Part shown: piece after piece, positions 52,280-61,765 of the stretch
How positions within the stretch are numbered: position 1 is the stretch's first letter
How the letters are laid out: each line of letters opens with the position of its first letter
From: Streptomyces griseoluteus
Lineage (GTDB): Bacteria; Actinomycetota; Actinomycetes; Streptomycetales; Streptomycetaceae
Reading direction: 5' to 3'
DNA length: 64,000 bases
Assembly: GCA_000717735.1 (NCBI GenBank)
Contig: JOBE01000010.1
Location: forward strand, 62,001-126,000
Position numbers and translations under genes: made by a program
The notes under the pieces: generated by a model
The model's input: only the letters and a program-made list of their open reading frames with translations
The model's database searches: none
Told to the model about the DNA's origin: nothing

Positions 52280-53392
52280 TCATCGGGCGGCCGTCGTGAT
52301 GTGGGCGCACGTCCGCACCACCTCGCCGAGGCTGAGGCCCTCCGCCCGCAGGGCGCGCTGGCGGTCCGCGCCTCCGCCGCGGGTCAGGTGTGCGGCGATT
52401 CCCCGCCGTACTCCGTCGAGGTCCCCGGAGTCCCGCAGCGCCTCCTCCGTGTGCCGGACGAGGGCATCGAACGCCGCGTCGGGGGTGGTCTCCCGCAGGG
52501 TGACCGGGTGGACGAGCGGTCCCCGGAGGCCTGACCGGGCGGCGCGCCAGGAGGCCAGCCGCAGGAGGCCGGCGGAGACTCGGGGCGGTGTCCCGCCGTT
52601 CCGCCAGGCGCGGGCGGCGGTCTCCACGAGGCCGCGGGCGAGGGTGGCGACGAGCACGGTCGTGTCGGGTTCGAGGCAGACGTCGGCGACCCGGATCTCG
52701 ACCGTCGGATAGCTGGAGGAGAGACGGGCGTCGAAGTAGATCATGCCGGGGTCGCGCAGGACGCCGGTGGCCAGCATGGCGTCCACCTGTTCGTGGTACC
52801 GCTCCGCGCTGCCGAACAGCTCGTAGGGGCCCGCGGAGGGCCATCGGTTCCACACCCGGCTGCGGTAGCTGCTGTAGCCGCTGTCCTGCCCCTGCCAGAA
52901 CGGTGAGTTCCCGCTGAGCGCGCTCAGGAGGTACAGCCAGGGACGGATCCGGTCGAGGACGGCGACGCCCTCGTCGTCGGATTCCACGGCCACGTGGACG
53001 TGGCACCCGCACGTGAGCTGTTCCCGGGTGGTGAGGGCGAACTGCTCGGCCATCCACCGGTACCTGACGCCCAGGTGGCGGGACGGCTCCACGGGGAGCG
53101 GCGAGGTGGCGAGGGCGGCGACGAGCGCGCCGGACTCTCGCGCGTACCGCTGCGCCTCGCCCCGCCAGCGGACGATCTCCTGCCGGAGTTCGCCCATGTC
53201 CGTCATCGGCCGGGTGGCGAACTCCAGCTGCTCCTGGTGCAGCTCCTTCTCGAAGACCTCCCCCGCCTCCTCCCCCCGCAGCGCCGCCGAGGCCAGTACC
53301 GCCGACGACACGGCGATGGGTTCGCCCGTCCTGGCGTCGACGAGTATGAGTTCCTCCTCGACTCCTACCGTGCGGACTGCTGGCATGCGCAT
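52280..53392 (-). CDS. Carboxylate-amine ligase, YbdK/GCS2 family
   Basis: Soluble ATP-dependent ligase of 370 aa of the glutamate-cysteine ligase family 2. Signatures: N-terminal VGVEEELILVDARTG, FEKELHQEQLEFATRPM, CGCHVHVAVES, LLSALSGNSPFWQGQDSGYS and YPTVEIRVADVCLEPD. In E. coli YbdK has weak glutamate-cysteine ligase activity; the true substrate in actinomycetes, which use mycothiol, is unknown. ATG at 53392. A second, more distant GCS2 protein is at 57953-59431. Confidence 0.9.
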   Translation of the reverse strand: MRMPAVRTVGVEEELILVDARTGEPIAVSSAVLASAALRGEEAGEVFEKELHQEQLEFATRPMTDMGELRQEIVRWRGEAQRYARESGALVAALATSPLPVEPSRHLGVRYRWMAEQFALTTREQLTCGCHVHVAVESDDEGVAVLDRIRPWLYLLSALSGNSPFWQGQDSGYSSYRSRVWNRWPSAGPYELFGSAERYHEQVDAMLATGVLRDPGMIYFDARLSSSYPTVEIRVADVCLEPDTTVLVATLARGLVETAARAWRNGGTPPRVSAGLLRLASWRAARSGLRGPLVHPVTLRETTPDAAFDALVRHTEEALRDSGDLDGVRRGIAAHLTRGGGADRQRALRAEGLSLGEVVRTCAHITTAAR

Positions 53393-53576
53393 GGACGCTC
53401 CTGTACGACATCGGGCGCCCCGCCCCGTCGTTCGGCCCTCCGGGGAGAGCCGCGCGCGGGTCGGGACAGGGACTCCACGCGTATGCCCACTTCGTCGCCG
53501 GTGACGCGTCCCGGTTGCGTCCCGGGGCCGCGGTTATTCCGTGGTGGTGCGGTCCGTGGACGTGGAGACTCGCCCC

Positions 53577-54194
53577 ATGGTGGACATGTGGGCGTTCCGG
53601 GACGCGGTCGATCGCTGGGCGGCCGGCGGCCCCGGCGGTCCGGCGGGTGAGCTGGCGGTGCGGCTGGGGCTGCGGACGGTGGTGCTCCTCGAGGGGCGGA
53701 GTGACCTCGCGGCCGTCGAGGCGCTGGCGGCGCTGCGGGGCCGGGACCTCGCCTCCGAGGGCGTGTGCGTGCTGTCGATGGGCGGGGCGATGAGCGTGGG
53801 CCGCTACGCCGATCTGCTCGGTCCGTCCGGTCTCGGCCTGCGCCTGACGGGTCTGTGCGACGAGCGCGAGCAGCGCTACTACGACCGTGCGCTGCGCCGG
53901 GCCGGGGTGTCGTCCGGTGGGTTCTTCGTGTGCGTGGCGGACCTGGAGGACGAGCTCATCCGCGCGCTGGGCACGGCGCGGGTCGAGGAGATCATCCGGG
54001 CGGAGGGCGACCTGCGTGCCTGGCAGACCTTCCTGCGCCAGCCCGCGCAGCACGATCGCCCCCGGCACCAGCAGCTGCGTCGCTTCCTGGGCACGAAGAA
54101 GGGCCGCAAGATCCGCTACGGCCTGCTGCTGGTGGAACCCCTCGCCCCCGGGCAGGTACCGGCGCCGCTCGACGAACTCTTCGCGAGCCTGTGA
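53577..54194 (+). CDS. TOPRIM-domain protein (OLD-like nucleotidyl transferase/hydrolase)
   Basis: Soluble protein of about 205 aa. The TOPRIM core is visible as VVLLEGRSDLAAVEALA (catalytic Glu) with LRLTGLCDEREQRYY (Asp/Glu) and FFVCVADLEDELIRAL (acidic). Stand-alone TOPRIM proteins like this are annotated in many Streptomyces with unknown nucleic-acid or nucleotide role; the ATPase part of OLD nucleases is absent. ATG at 53577 has GGAGA upstream; GTG at 53541 is an in-frame alternative. Divergent from the YbdK gene. Confidence 0.82.
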   Translation: MVDMWAFRDAVDRWAAGGPGGPAGELAVRLGLRTVVLLEGRSDLAAVEALAALRGRDLASEGVCVLSMGGAMSVGRYADLLGPSGLGLRLTGLCDEREQRYYDRALRRAGVSSGGFFVCVADLEDELIRALGTARVEEIIRAEGDLRAWQTFLRQPAQHDRPRHQQLRRFLGTKKGRKIRYGLLLVEPLAPGQVPAPLDELFASL

Positions 54195-54309
54195 CACCGC
54201 CGTAGGAGGGCGCGTCCGCGACGGACCGCGCTGTCGGCGGCCCACTCCCTTCCCTCCGATCCGACCAGTCGGTATGTTGCTCGCGACCGCTGAGCATCCG
54301 GAGGACGTC

Positions 54310-55476
54310 ATGCCCGAGCCCGAGGCCGTGATCGACGGCCACTGCGACCCTCGCTTCACCGCCGTACGGGAGGCCTTCGAGGCCAATTTCCGTACGCGGG
54401 CGGAGCTGGGGGCCGCCGTCACCGTCGAACTGCACGGCGAGACCGTGGTCGACCTGTGGGGCGGCTGGGCGGACGCCGCCCGTACGCGCCGCTGGGAGCG
54501 CGACACCGTGGTCAACGTCTGGTCCACGACCAAGGGCGTCACCGCTCTCTGCGCGCACCTGCTCGCGGACCGCGGCCTGCTCGACCTGGACGCGCCGGTC
54601 GCCTCGTACTGGCCGGAGTTCGCCGCGGCGGGCAAGGAGACGCTGCCCGTACGCCATCTGCTCTCCCACCGGGCGGGTCTCGCCGGCCTGCGGGAGCCGC
54701 TCTCGCTCGCGGAGTTCTACGACTGGGAGGTGACGACCGCCCGGCTCGCGGCGACGGAGCCGTGGTGGGAGCCCGGCACCCGCTCGGGCTACCACGCCAT
54801 GACGTACGGCTTCCTGGTCGGCGAGGTGATCCGGCGCGTCACGGGACGGCTGCCCGGCGCCTTCCTCCGCGACGAGATCACCGGCCCCCTCGGCATCGAC
54901 TTCACCATCGGGCTTCCGGAGGAAGAAACGGGCCGGGCGGCGGAACTCGTCCATCCCCGCACCTCGTCCTCGAGTGCGCAGGCCGCGGCCTTCGCCCAGC
55001 TGGAGCCCGCGGCACAGGCCGCCCTGGCCAATCCGCTCGTGGGTGCCGCGCAGGCCAACAGCCCCGAGTGGCGCGCGGCGGAGCTGCCGGCGGCCAACGG
55101 CCACGGGACGGCGCGCGCGGTCGCCCGGCTGTACGGCGTCTTCGCCGGGCGCGGCCGGTCGGGCGAGCACCGGATCCTGTCCGAGGCGGCCGTCGATCGG
55201 GCCCGCGAGGGGCAGGGGGCCGGCCGGGACCTGGTCCTGGGCGCGGGTTTCGCCCACGACACCGAATGCGCCCTCGGCCTCTGGCTCAGCGGATCCCATG
55301 CCTCGTACGGCCCGAATCCGCGCGCCTTCGGTCACGACGGCTTCGGCGGCTCCTGCGGCCTCGCGGACCCGGAGTCGGGCCTTTCCCTGGGGTACGTCAT
55401 GAACCGGATGGGTCCCGCCGTCGCGGACGATCCCCGCAAGATGGCTCTCGTCGACGCCGTGTACTCAGCACTCTGA
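54310..55476 (+). CDS. Serine hydrolase, class C beta-lactamase/EstB-like
   Basis: Cytosolic hydrolase of 388 aa. The SxxK motif is STTK in VVNVWSTTKGVTAL, the Tyr motif is SGYHAMTYGFLVGEV, and the late HGGxG-like motif is replaced by HDGFGGSCGLADPESGLSLG. This is the EstB-like carboxylesterase branch of the beta-lactamase fold. ATG at 54310 is preceded by GGAGGA; upstream in-frame ATGs lack such a site. Substrate unknown. Paralogous in fold, but not close in sequence, to the hydrolase at 6373-7605. Confidence 0.88.
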   Translation: MPEPEAVIDGHCDPRFTAVREAFEANFRTRAELGAAVTVELHGETVVDLWGGWADAARTRRWERDTVVNVWSTTKGVTALCAHLLADRGLLDLDAPVASYWPEFAAAGKETLPVRHLLSHRAGLAGLREPLSLAEFYDWEVTTARLAATEPWWEPGTRSGYHAMTYGFLVGEVIRRVTGRLPGAFLRDEITGPLGIDFTIGLPEEETGRAAELVHPRTSSSSAQAAAFAQLEPAAQAALANPLVGAAQANSPEWRAAELPAANGHGTARAVARLYGVFAGRGRSGEHRILSEAAVDRAREGQGAGRDLVLGAGFAHDTECALGLWLSGSHASYGPNPRAFGHDGFGGSCGLADPESGLSLGYVMNRMGPAVADDPRKMALVDAVYSAL

Positions 55477-55985
55477 CCGACGGGAACCGGACACCCGGCC
55501 GGCGGGGACGGAGGGCACGATTCCGGCATTGAGGGGGTGCCTCCGCTTCCGCCGCCGCCTCCGGAGGGCCTCGCCTCCGCTCACGGCAGGGGCACCCTCA
55601 CCCCTCAGGCCGAGCCCCGCAACTGTGCGCCCGCTACTCCCCCGCGAGGGCTTCGGGGTTCCGTCCGCCGGGTCGCCCGCCAGCGCCGCAGCACCCCTGA
55701 AAGGGCGTCAGCAAATTCCCGTAAGCGTTTGCGCGAGGCCTTCCCGTCGCGCCGGACACGACCTGTGCGGCGAGAGCGATCCGCACCCCGCGGACGACGG
55801 GCCATCTGAACGCGCGTAGAGCGGCCGAAAGGCGTTCTTGCCGCGGAGGTCACCGGGATCCGAGGATTCCCCCTGTCGGGTTTGACAGGTCCATGGCGGA
55901 CTACCCATCCGCCCCGGACCTGTCCGCTCCGCACCGAAGGGATCGCCCACCCAGCGATTCCCCCACTCCCCCACCGGAGGATCCA
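55477..55985. other. 509-bp intergenic region
   Basis: No convincing ORF. The first half has Pro/Gly-type GC repeats and a long imperfect hairpin (GGGTGCC at 55535, GGCACCC at 55591). It shares CCTCCGCTCACGGCAGGGG with the region near 37387. An LacI-like imperfect site (GCAAA...TTTGC, 55711-55732) and an inverted repeat over a -35 box (55872-55889) precede the protease gene. Confidence 0.45.
55872..55889 (+). promoter_or_regulatory. Inverted repeat overlapping a consensus -35 box
   Basis: CCTGTC-GGGTTT-GACAGG is a perfect 6-bp inverted repeat containing TTGACA (55882-55887). No good -10 lies at 17-18 bp, so the promoter may need an activator. It is about 100 bp upstream of the protease start. 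Confidence 0.4.
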
Positions 55986-56903
55986 GTGAACCTCAAGCGT
56001 CTGTCCCCCCTCGGCGGCGCGGCCAAGGGCGCACGGCTCATCGCCGTGGCGTCCGCGCTGCTCGCCGCCTCAGCGCTTGCCGTCCCCAGCTCGTCCGCGG
56101 CCACCGCGGCGGACGGCCGGGCCACCACCGCCCAACTCGCCGCCGCCGATCAGGCCGTACGCGGAGCCGACGTGCCCGGCACCGCGTGGTACACCGACCA
56201 GGCGACCGGGAAGATCGTCCTCACCGCCGACTCCACCGTCTCCGCCGCGGAGATCGCCAAGATCAAGAAGGCGGCCGGCGACCGCGCCTCCTCCCTGGAG
56301 ATCAAGCGCACGCCCGGCACGTTCAACAAGCTCATCGCGGGCGGCCAGGCCATCTACGCGGGCGGCGGGCGCTGCTCGCTCGGCTTCAACGTCCGCAGCG
56401 GCACGACCTACTACGCTCTGACCGCGGGTCACTGCACCAACATCGGCAGCACCTGGTACACCAACTCGGCCAACACCACGGTGCTCGGCACCCGCGCCGG
56501 TACCAGCTTCCCGACCAACGACTACGGCATCATCCGCCACTCCAACGCCTCGGCGGCGGACGGCCGGGTCTACCTCTACAACGGCAGCTACCGCGACATC
56601 ACCGGCGCGGCCAACGCCTCCGTGGGCCAGTCGGTGCAGCGCAGCGGCAGCACCACCGGTCTGCGGAGCGGAACGGTCACCGGGCTCAACGCGACCGTCA
56701 ACTACGGCAACGGCGACATCGTCTACGGCATGATCCAGACCAACGTCTGCGCCGAGCCGGGCGACAGCGGCGGCGCGCTCTTCTCCGGCACCACCGCGCT
56801 CGGCCTCACCTCCGGCGGCAGCGGCAACTGCTCCAGCGGCGGGACCACGTTCTTCCAGCCGGTCACGGAGGCCCTGAGCGCGTACGGCGTGAGCGTCTTC
56901 TAG
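55986..56903 (+). CDS. Secreted trypsin-like serine protease, streptogrisin/alpha-lytic type (S1E)
   Basis: Preproprotease of 305 aa. The signal peptide spans ~1-38 ([19 protein letters not shown]), a folding propeptide ~39-113, and the mature enzyme begins near [20 protein letters not shown]. The triad is His in TAGHC (~150), Asp in TNDYGII (~178), Ser in [10 protein letters not shown] (~260). Cys pairs in GGRCSLG/AGHC and VCAEPG/GNCSSGG match streptogrisin disulfides. It acts outside the cell in protein degradation. GTG at 55986 has GGAGG upstream. Followed by two hairpin terminators. Expression is probably growth-phase controlled. Confidence 0.95.
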   Translation: MNLKRLSPLGGAAKGARLIAVASALLAASALAVPSSSAATAADGRATTAQLAAADQAVRGADVPGTAWYTDQATGKIVLTADSTVSAAEIAKIKKAAGDRASSLEIKRTPGTFNKLIAGGQAIYAGGGRCSLGFNVRSGTTYYALTAGHCTNIGSTWYTNSANTTVLGTRAGTSFPTNDYGIIRHSNASAADGRVYLYNGSYRDITGAANASVGQSVQRSGSTTGLRSGTVTGLNATVNYGNGDIVYGMIQTNVCAEPGDSGGALFSGTTALGLTSGGSGNCSSGGTTFFQPVTEALSAYGVSVF

Positions 56904-56910
56904 CCCTTCC

Positions 56911-56934
56911 GGTTCCGGCCCTTCGGCCGGAACC
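56911..56934 (+). terminator. Hairpin terminator after the protease gene
   Basis: GGTTCCGGCC, loop CTTC, GGCCGGAACC: a perfect 10-bp stem with tetraloop 7 bp past the stop. Confidence 0.8.
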
Positions 56935-56941
56935 ACAGACA

Positions 56942-56973
56942 GGCCGGCGGTCCCCCTCGGGGGGCCGCCGGCC
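56942..56973. terminator. Second hairpin between convergent genes
   Basis: GGCCGGCGG (56942-56950) pairs with CCGCCGGCC (56965-56973), extended by an inner CCCCC/GGGGG stem. It lies between the protease and the convergent SDR gene and can serve both. Confidence 0.7.
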
Positions 56974-56993
56974 CCGTCGTCGCACGCGGTACG

Positions 56994-57842
56994 TCAGGCG
57001 CTCCCGCCGACGCCGACGCCGACGCCGACGAGCCTGTCCGTCAGCTCCATGAGCCGCCTGCGGTCCTCTGTGTCATAGGCCTGGTCGTGAGCGCGGGCGT
57101 CCGTGAACCGGTCGAAGTACCGGCCGGTGGTCCGCGCCAGGTCGGGGTCCGTCACAAGTCGCACGGTCGGCCGCACCCCCTCCTCGATCGCGACGACCGG
57201 GGTGAGCCCGTACTCGCGCACTCCGCGGGTGTCCATCAGATGGGCGGGGTGGAGGGTGTTGACGGTGACTCCCGTGCCGTCGAGTTCGGCCGCGAGCTCG
57301 AAGGTCGCCATGATCATCGCCAGTTTGCTGCGACAGTACGCCCGCAGCCCCTCGTACCCCTCCTCCAGCATGACGTCGTCGAAGTCGACGCGCTCCTGCC
57401 CGATGGAGGCGACGTTGACGACGCGGGCGGGCGCCGAGGCCGTGAGCAGGGGCAGGAGCGCCCGGGTGAGGACGTAGGGCGCCAAGTGGTTGACGGCGAA
57501 GCGTAGTTCGTGGCCCTGGGCACTCAGTTCCCGCCGGAGCGGTTCGGCGCCGCCGCCGGCCACCGCGTTGTTGACGAGCGCGTCGAGCCGGGGCTCGGTC
57601 GCGCGCAGCCCGTCGGCCATCGCGCGGACCTGGTCCAGGTCGCCGAGGTCGGCGAGGAAGGTCCTGACCTCGGTGTGCGGGGCCCGTGCCCGTACTTCCT
57701 CCGCGGTCGCTTCGAGACGGTCGGGGTCCCTGCCGTGGAGCAGGACGGTGCGGCCCCGTGCGGCGAGGTCCAGCGCGATTCCGCGCCCCAGTCCCTGGGT
57801 AGCGCCGGTGATCAGGACGGTCTGTGTCGTACGTGCGTTCAT
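56994..57842 (-). CDS. Short-chain dehydrogenase/reductase
   Basis: NAD(P)-dependent oxidoreductase of 282 aa with a classical Rossmann fold. The cofactor motif is GATQGLGRG (TGxxxGxG), NNAVAGG follows, catalytic Ser is in VVNVASIG, and Tyr/Lys are in AYCRSK. LHPAHLMDTR is the usual PG-motif region. The Arg in LLHGRDPDRL suggests NADPH preference. The C-terminus is a short Val-Gly repeat (VGVGVGVGG) encoded by a GACGCC tandem. Start ATG 57842; ATG 57851 is an in-frame alternative. Substrate unknown. Confidence 0.9.
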   Translation of the reverse strand: MNARTTQTVLITGATQGLGRGIALDLAARGRTVLLHGRDPDRLEATAEEVRARAPHTEVRTFLADLGDLDQVRAMADGLRATEPRLDALVNNAVAGGGAEPLRRELSAQGHELRFAVNHLAPYVLTRALLPLLTASAPARVVNVASIGQERVDFDDVMLEEGYEGLRAYCRSKLAMIMATFELAAELDGTGVTVNTLHPAHLMDTRGVREYGLTPVVAIEEGVRPTVRLVTDPDLARTTGRYFDRFTDARAHDQAYDTEDRRRLMELTDRLVGVGVGVGGSA

Positions 57843-57902
57843 GCCGGCCATCCTGGCCGGGGCGCCGGCCCGCTGGGGAGCGGGAACGGGTCCTGGTGTT
57901 GT

Positions 57903-57942
57903 CACCACCAGGCACCACCAGGCACCACCAGGCACCACCAGG
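57903..57942. repeat. Four perfect 10-bp tandem repeats
   Basis: CACCACCAGG repeated four times without spacers between the SDR and GCS2-ligase genes, just before the ligase stop at 57953. Non-coding, likely slippage-prone. Confidence 0.9.
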
Positions 57943-57952
57943 ACCGGAAAAT

Positions 57953-59431
57953 TCAGTCGACCGGCCAGGTGTGTGCCGGAGCGTTGAGGTGCATGTACTC
58001 GATGTACTGCCGGGTCATCCGCCGCAGCGCCTGGTGCCGGTCCGCGTGGACGACGTCGTGCAGGTGGTGGAACATCTCGGACTGCCACACCGCGCCGTTG
58101 CGGCCGCTGACGCACCGCTGCTCGATGACCCCGAGCAGCGGCTCCCGCCGGGCCGCGTCCAGACCCATCCGTTCGAGGCCGCGGTCCGCCAGGGGCAGCA
58201 GGCGCCGCAGCACCAGTTCGGTCACCGGGACTTCGCCCATCCCCGGCCAGTACAGATGCGCGTCGATGCCGTGCCGTGCGGCGGTGTGCAGGTTCTCCTC
58301 GGCCGCGGCGAACGACATCCGGGACCAGACGGGCCGGTCCTCGTCGACCAGGGCTCGGACGAGTCCGTAGTAGAAGGCGCCGTTCGCCAGGACGTCGGCC
58401 ACCGTGGGCCCGGCGGGCAGCACCCGGTTCTCCACCCGCAGATGCGGTACGCCGTCGACGACGGCGTACACGGGACGGTTCCAGCGGTACACCGTCCCGT
58501 TGTGCAGGGTGAGTTCGGCGAGGCCGGGGATCCCGCCGGCATCGAGCGTCTCCACCGGGTCCTCGTCGTCGCAGACGGGCAGCAGCGCGGGGAAGTAGCG
58601 CGCGTTCTCCTCGAAGAGGTCGAAGACGGAGGTGATCCATCGCTCGCCGAACCACACCCGCGGCCGTACGCCCTGCACCTTGATCTCGTCCGGCCGGGTG
58701 TCGGTGGCCTGCTCGAACAGCGGGATGCGCGTCTCGCGCCACAGCTCCTTGCCGAACAGGAACGGTGAGTTCGCCGCCAGGGCCACCTGCACCCCGGCCA
58801 CGGCCTGCGCCGCGTTCCAGTAGTCGGCGAACTCCTCCGGCGCGACCTGCAGATGGAACTGCGTGCTGGTGCACGCCGCCTCCGGCGTGATCGTCTCCGC
58901 GTAGGTCCGCAGTCTCTCCACGCCGTCCACCGCGATCAGCAGGTCTTCTCCCCGTGCGGCGAAGATCTGCTCGTTCAGCAGGTGGTAACGGGGGTTCTCG
59001 GAGAGCGACTCCGGCCCCACGTCCTTCAGCTCAAGGGTCGGCAGGATCCCGATCATCACCAGGTGGGCGCCGATCGCCGCGGCCTTCTCCTCGGCGTGGT
59101 TGAGCGCGCCGCGGATCTCCTGCTCCCAGGAGTCGGAACCGCCTGCCGAGAGGAGTCGAGGCTCGACGTTGATCTCCAGGTTGAACCGGCCCAGCTCGGT
59201 GGACCAGGACGGATCGGCGATCGCCTCCAGGACGTCCGTGCTGCGCATGGCGGGCTCGGCGTCGGTGTCCACGAGGTTCAGTTCGATCTCCAGACCGACC
59301 TGGGGCCGCTCGAAGTCGAACCGGGACTCCCTCAGCATCCGCGCGAACACGTCGAGGCACGTGCGTGCCTTGTCGCGGAACCGGCGGCGGTCGTCACGGG
59401 TGAACTCCAGCGCCGGGACGTCACGTCCCAT
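57953..59431 (-). CDS. Glutamate-cysteine ligase family (GCS2) protein, ~490 aa
   Basis: Soluble ATP-dependent ligase of 492 aa. Family features: VGLEIELNLVDTD, LGRFNLEINVEPR, STQFHLQVAPEEFADYWNAA, LAANSPFLFGKELWRETRIP, HLRVENRVLPAGPTVADVLA. This longer GCS2 group is widespread in actinobacteria; in mycobacteria related proteins include EgtA, which makes gamma-Glu-Cys for ergothioneine, but no other egt gene is nearby, so the substrate is unassigned. ATG at 59431 has GGGAGGGA upstream. It is followed by a tandem repeat and the SDR gene. Confidence 0.88.
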   Translation of the reverse strand: MGRDVPALEFTRDDRRRFRDKARTCLDVFARMLRESRFDFERPQVGLEIELNLVDTDAEPAMRSTDVLEAIADPSWSTELGRFNLEINVEPRLLSAGGSDSWEQEIRGALNHAEEKAAAIGAHLVMIGILPTLELKDVGPESLSENPRYHLLNEQIFAARGEDLLIAVDGVERLRTYAETITPEAACTSTQFHLQVAPEEFADYWNAAQAVAGVQVALAANSPFLFGKELWRETRIPLFEQATDTRPDEIKVQGVRPRVWFGERWITSVFDLFEENARYFPALLPVCDDEDPVETLDAGGIPGLAELTLHNGTVYRWNRPVYAVVDGVPHLRVENRVLPAGPTVADVLANGAFYYGLVRALVDEDRPVWSRMSFAAAEENLHTAARHGIDAHLYWPGMGEVPVTELVLRRLLPLADRGLERMGLDAARREPLLGVIEQRCVSGRNGAVWQSEMFHHLHDVVHADRHQALRRMTRQYIEYMHLNAPAHTWPVD

Positions 59432-59645
59432 CGGTCCCTCCCGCATCTCGTCGGCACGGGCCCCTGCCTTCAGCGTCCCACTCCTGGGGCGCCCCAACCA
59501 CCGAAGCGCTCCCCCGCCCCGTCTCCCGGCCCTGTCCCCCGCCCCGTCTCCTGTCCCGCACCCCGGGCCTGCCGCCGCGCGGCCGCTCGGGCGTAGGCTT
59601 CGCCCGGCAAGGATCGGATGGCCGGGCGGGGCGGGGGCGGAACGG

Positions 59646-61757
59646 ATGACGGCTGGGACGGCGCTGAGGTGGGGATCGACCCTCGACGCGGTCGTGGTGT
59701 ACGCGCGGGGCGCGGTCTGCCACCGGCTCGCACGCGGCAGTGTGCCGCCGGACGGCCGCGTGCGGGTGACGGGACTGCCCCGCTCGCTGGACCCCGGCTC
59801 GCTGCGGGCCCGTGTCCTGGGCACGTCAGGGGTACGGGTCACCGAGGCCCGGGTGGAGGCCGAGGCGGAGCCGCTCGCCACCACCGCCGGTGCGGACGGC
59901 GCCGCCGCCGCGCCGGACGCACGCGAGGTCCAGCGGCTGCGTGACGTGTGCGAGGCGGCACGGGGACGCCGGGACCGGCAGCAGGGTCTGATCGCCGAGA
60001 TCAGCGGGCTGCACCCGGTGCCGCCGAACCGCAAGCGCGACGACCCGCATCGCCGCACCCCGGTCGACGCCTGGCTGGCGCTCGCCGACTTCGTCGACGA
60101 GCGGCTGACCGTACTGCACACGCGTCTCCTCGAACTGGAGGAGGAACTGCGCCACGCGGAGCACGATCTCTCCGTCGCCGCGGACAGGCTCGCCCGCGCC
60201 TCCACCGACGCGCCCCCGGCCCACGTGGACACCACGGTCTCCGCGCTCCTGACCCTCACCGGCACCGGTGACGCGGAGGTCGAGGTGGAGCTGGAGTACG
60301 GGGTGCCGGGCGCCGTGTGGGTCCCCGCCTACCGTCTCACCCTCCGTCAGGGCGACGACAGCGGACGTCTGGTGCTGCGCGCCTCGGTCGCCCAGCGCAC
60401 CGGCGAGGACTGGACCGGCGTACGCGTCGCACTGGCCACCGCCGATCTCGAACGCCGCACCGATCTGCCGAGGCTCCGCTCGCTCCGGATCGGACGGCGC
60501 CAGGCCGCCCCCGCGCCCTCCGGCTGGCGCGAGCCCCCGGCGGGGCTCGCCGACCTGTTCACCGGGTACGCGTCGGCCGGTCCCCGCCCCGCACGCCCCG
60601 CTGCCCCGGGCGCCGCCGCCGGGGGCGTACCGGAGAGCGTCGCGTACGGCCAGGTTCCGCCACCGCCGTCGGCCGGCTACGGCGGGCCCCCGCCGCCTCC
60701 GCCGAGTTACGGCGCGCCGCCTCCGCCCGCGGGCGCCGCGCGCGAGGCCTCCGGCGGCGAGGCGGCGGATCTCGCCCGGCCCACCGCGCCGCGAGGCCCC
60801 GGTCGGCCGGGCTCCGCGGCCGGTGCCGCGCCGTTCGCGCGGGCGGCGGCGCCCGCCCCCCTGGCCCCCGCCCCTCCCGGCTCCACCGTGCCACCGCCCT
60901 CACCGCCTCCGGCGGCCTGTCCGCCGCGGCCGAGCGGTGCCGAACTCGACTACGGCTCCCTGGTCCTCAGCGGCCCCGACGAGCAGGCCGGCCGCAGGGG
61001 CCGCCTGTTCCCCGCCTCGTCCTTCGACGCGGTGGCGGCCGAGTACCGGCGTCGCGCCGAGGCGGTGGCCGCGCTGCCGCTGCCGGGGCACGCCGTGCGG
61101 CCCCGCGAGTCGGCGGGGTCCTTCGACCACCGCTTCGACGCCGCCGCCCGCGCCGACGTTCCCTCGGACGGCACCTGGCACACCGTCACCGTCGCCGGGA
61201 TCCCCGTCGGTCTGCGCACCGAGTACCTCTGTGTGCCGTCCGTCGAGGAGACGGTGTACGCGACGCTCGTCCTCTCCAACGCCACCGACCAGGCCCTGCT
61301 CGCCGGCCCGGTGGAGGTCACCGTCGACGACGACTTCCTGCTGACCGCCGCGCTGCCCACGCTCGCGCCCGGCGGCGTCCGCCGGGTGGGGCTCGGGCCC
61401 GCCGAGGGCATCCGGGTCACCCGCCGCACGAACCTGCGCGAATCGACCGCGGGCCTGCGCAACCACATCACCGTGCTCGACCACCGCGTCCACGTCGAAC
61501 TGGCGAACCGCCTCGCGCGGCCCGCCACCGTCGAGGTCCACGAGCGGGTGCCCGTCGCCTCCGAAGCCGACGTCCGCATCGAGGAGCGGGCGGACTGGAC
61601 GACGCCCGTGGAGGGCGCGGGGGCCGAGCGGCACGCCACGGGCACCCGCGTCTGGCGGGTGGAACTTCCCGCAGGCGGCACCGTCGCCCTCGACGGCGGC
61701 TACGAGATCCGCATCCCGGCCGGCAAAGCCCTGGTCGGCGGCAACCGCAGGAGCTGA
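59646..61757 (+). CDS. DUF4139 (MuiA-like) protein with Pro-rich insert
   Basis: Protein of 703 aa of the mucoidy inhibitor MuiA/DUF4139 group. The N-terminal DUF4140-like domain is VVVYARGAVCHRLARG, then a coiled segment (~95-190) and the DUF4139 beta-region with VPAYRLTLRQ, QRTGEDWTGVRVALATADL and FDHRFDAAARADVPSDGTWH. A large insert (~300-430) is Pro/Gly/Ala-rich (PPPPSAGYGGPPPPPPSYG). No signal peptide is seen. Function unknown in actinobacteria. ATG at 59646. Eight bases separate it from the paralogous next gene, forming an operon. Confidence 0.85.
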   Translation: MTAGTALRWGSTLDAVVVYARGAVCHRLARGSVPPDGRVRVTGLPRSLDPGSLRARVLGTSGVRVTEARVEAEAEPLATTAGADGAAAAPDAREVQRLRDVCEAARGRRDRQQGLIAEISGLHPVPPNRKRDDPHRRTPVDAWLALADFVDERLTVLHTRLLELEEELRHAEHDLSVAADRLARASTDAPPAHVDTTVSALLTLTGTGDAEVEVELEYGVPGAVWVPAYRLTLRQGDDSGRLVLRASVAQRTGEDWTGVRVALATADLERRTDLPRLRSLRIGRRQAAPAPSGWREPPAGLADLFTGYASAGPRPARPAAPGAAAGGVPESVAYGQVPPPPSAGYGGPPPPPPSYGAPPPPAGAAREASGGEAADLARPTAPRGPGRPGSAAGAAPFARAAAPAPLAPAPPGSTVPPPSPPPAACPPRPSGAELDYGSLVLSGPDEQAGRRGRLFPASSFDAVAAEYRRRAEAVAALPLPGHAVRPRESAGSFDHRFDAAARADVPSDGTWHTVTVAGIPVGLRTEYLCVPSVEETVYATLVLSNATDQALLAGPVEVTVDDDFLLTAALPTLAPGGVRRVGLGPAEGIRVTRRTNLRESTAGLRNHITVLDHRVHVELANRLARPATVEVHERVPVASEADVRIEERADWTTPVEGAGAERHATGTRVWRVELPAGGTVALDGGYEIRIPAGKALVGGNRRS

Positions 61758-61765
61758 GACACACC

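Noticed and set aside
57903..57942. Tandem repeats considered as a CRISPR array
   Set aside because: Units are 10 bp and contiguous with no spacers, and there are no cas genes.
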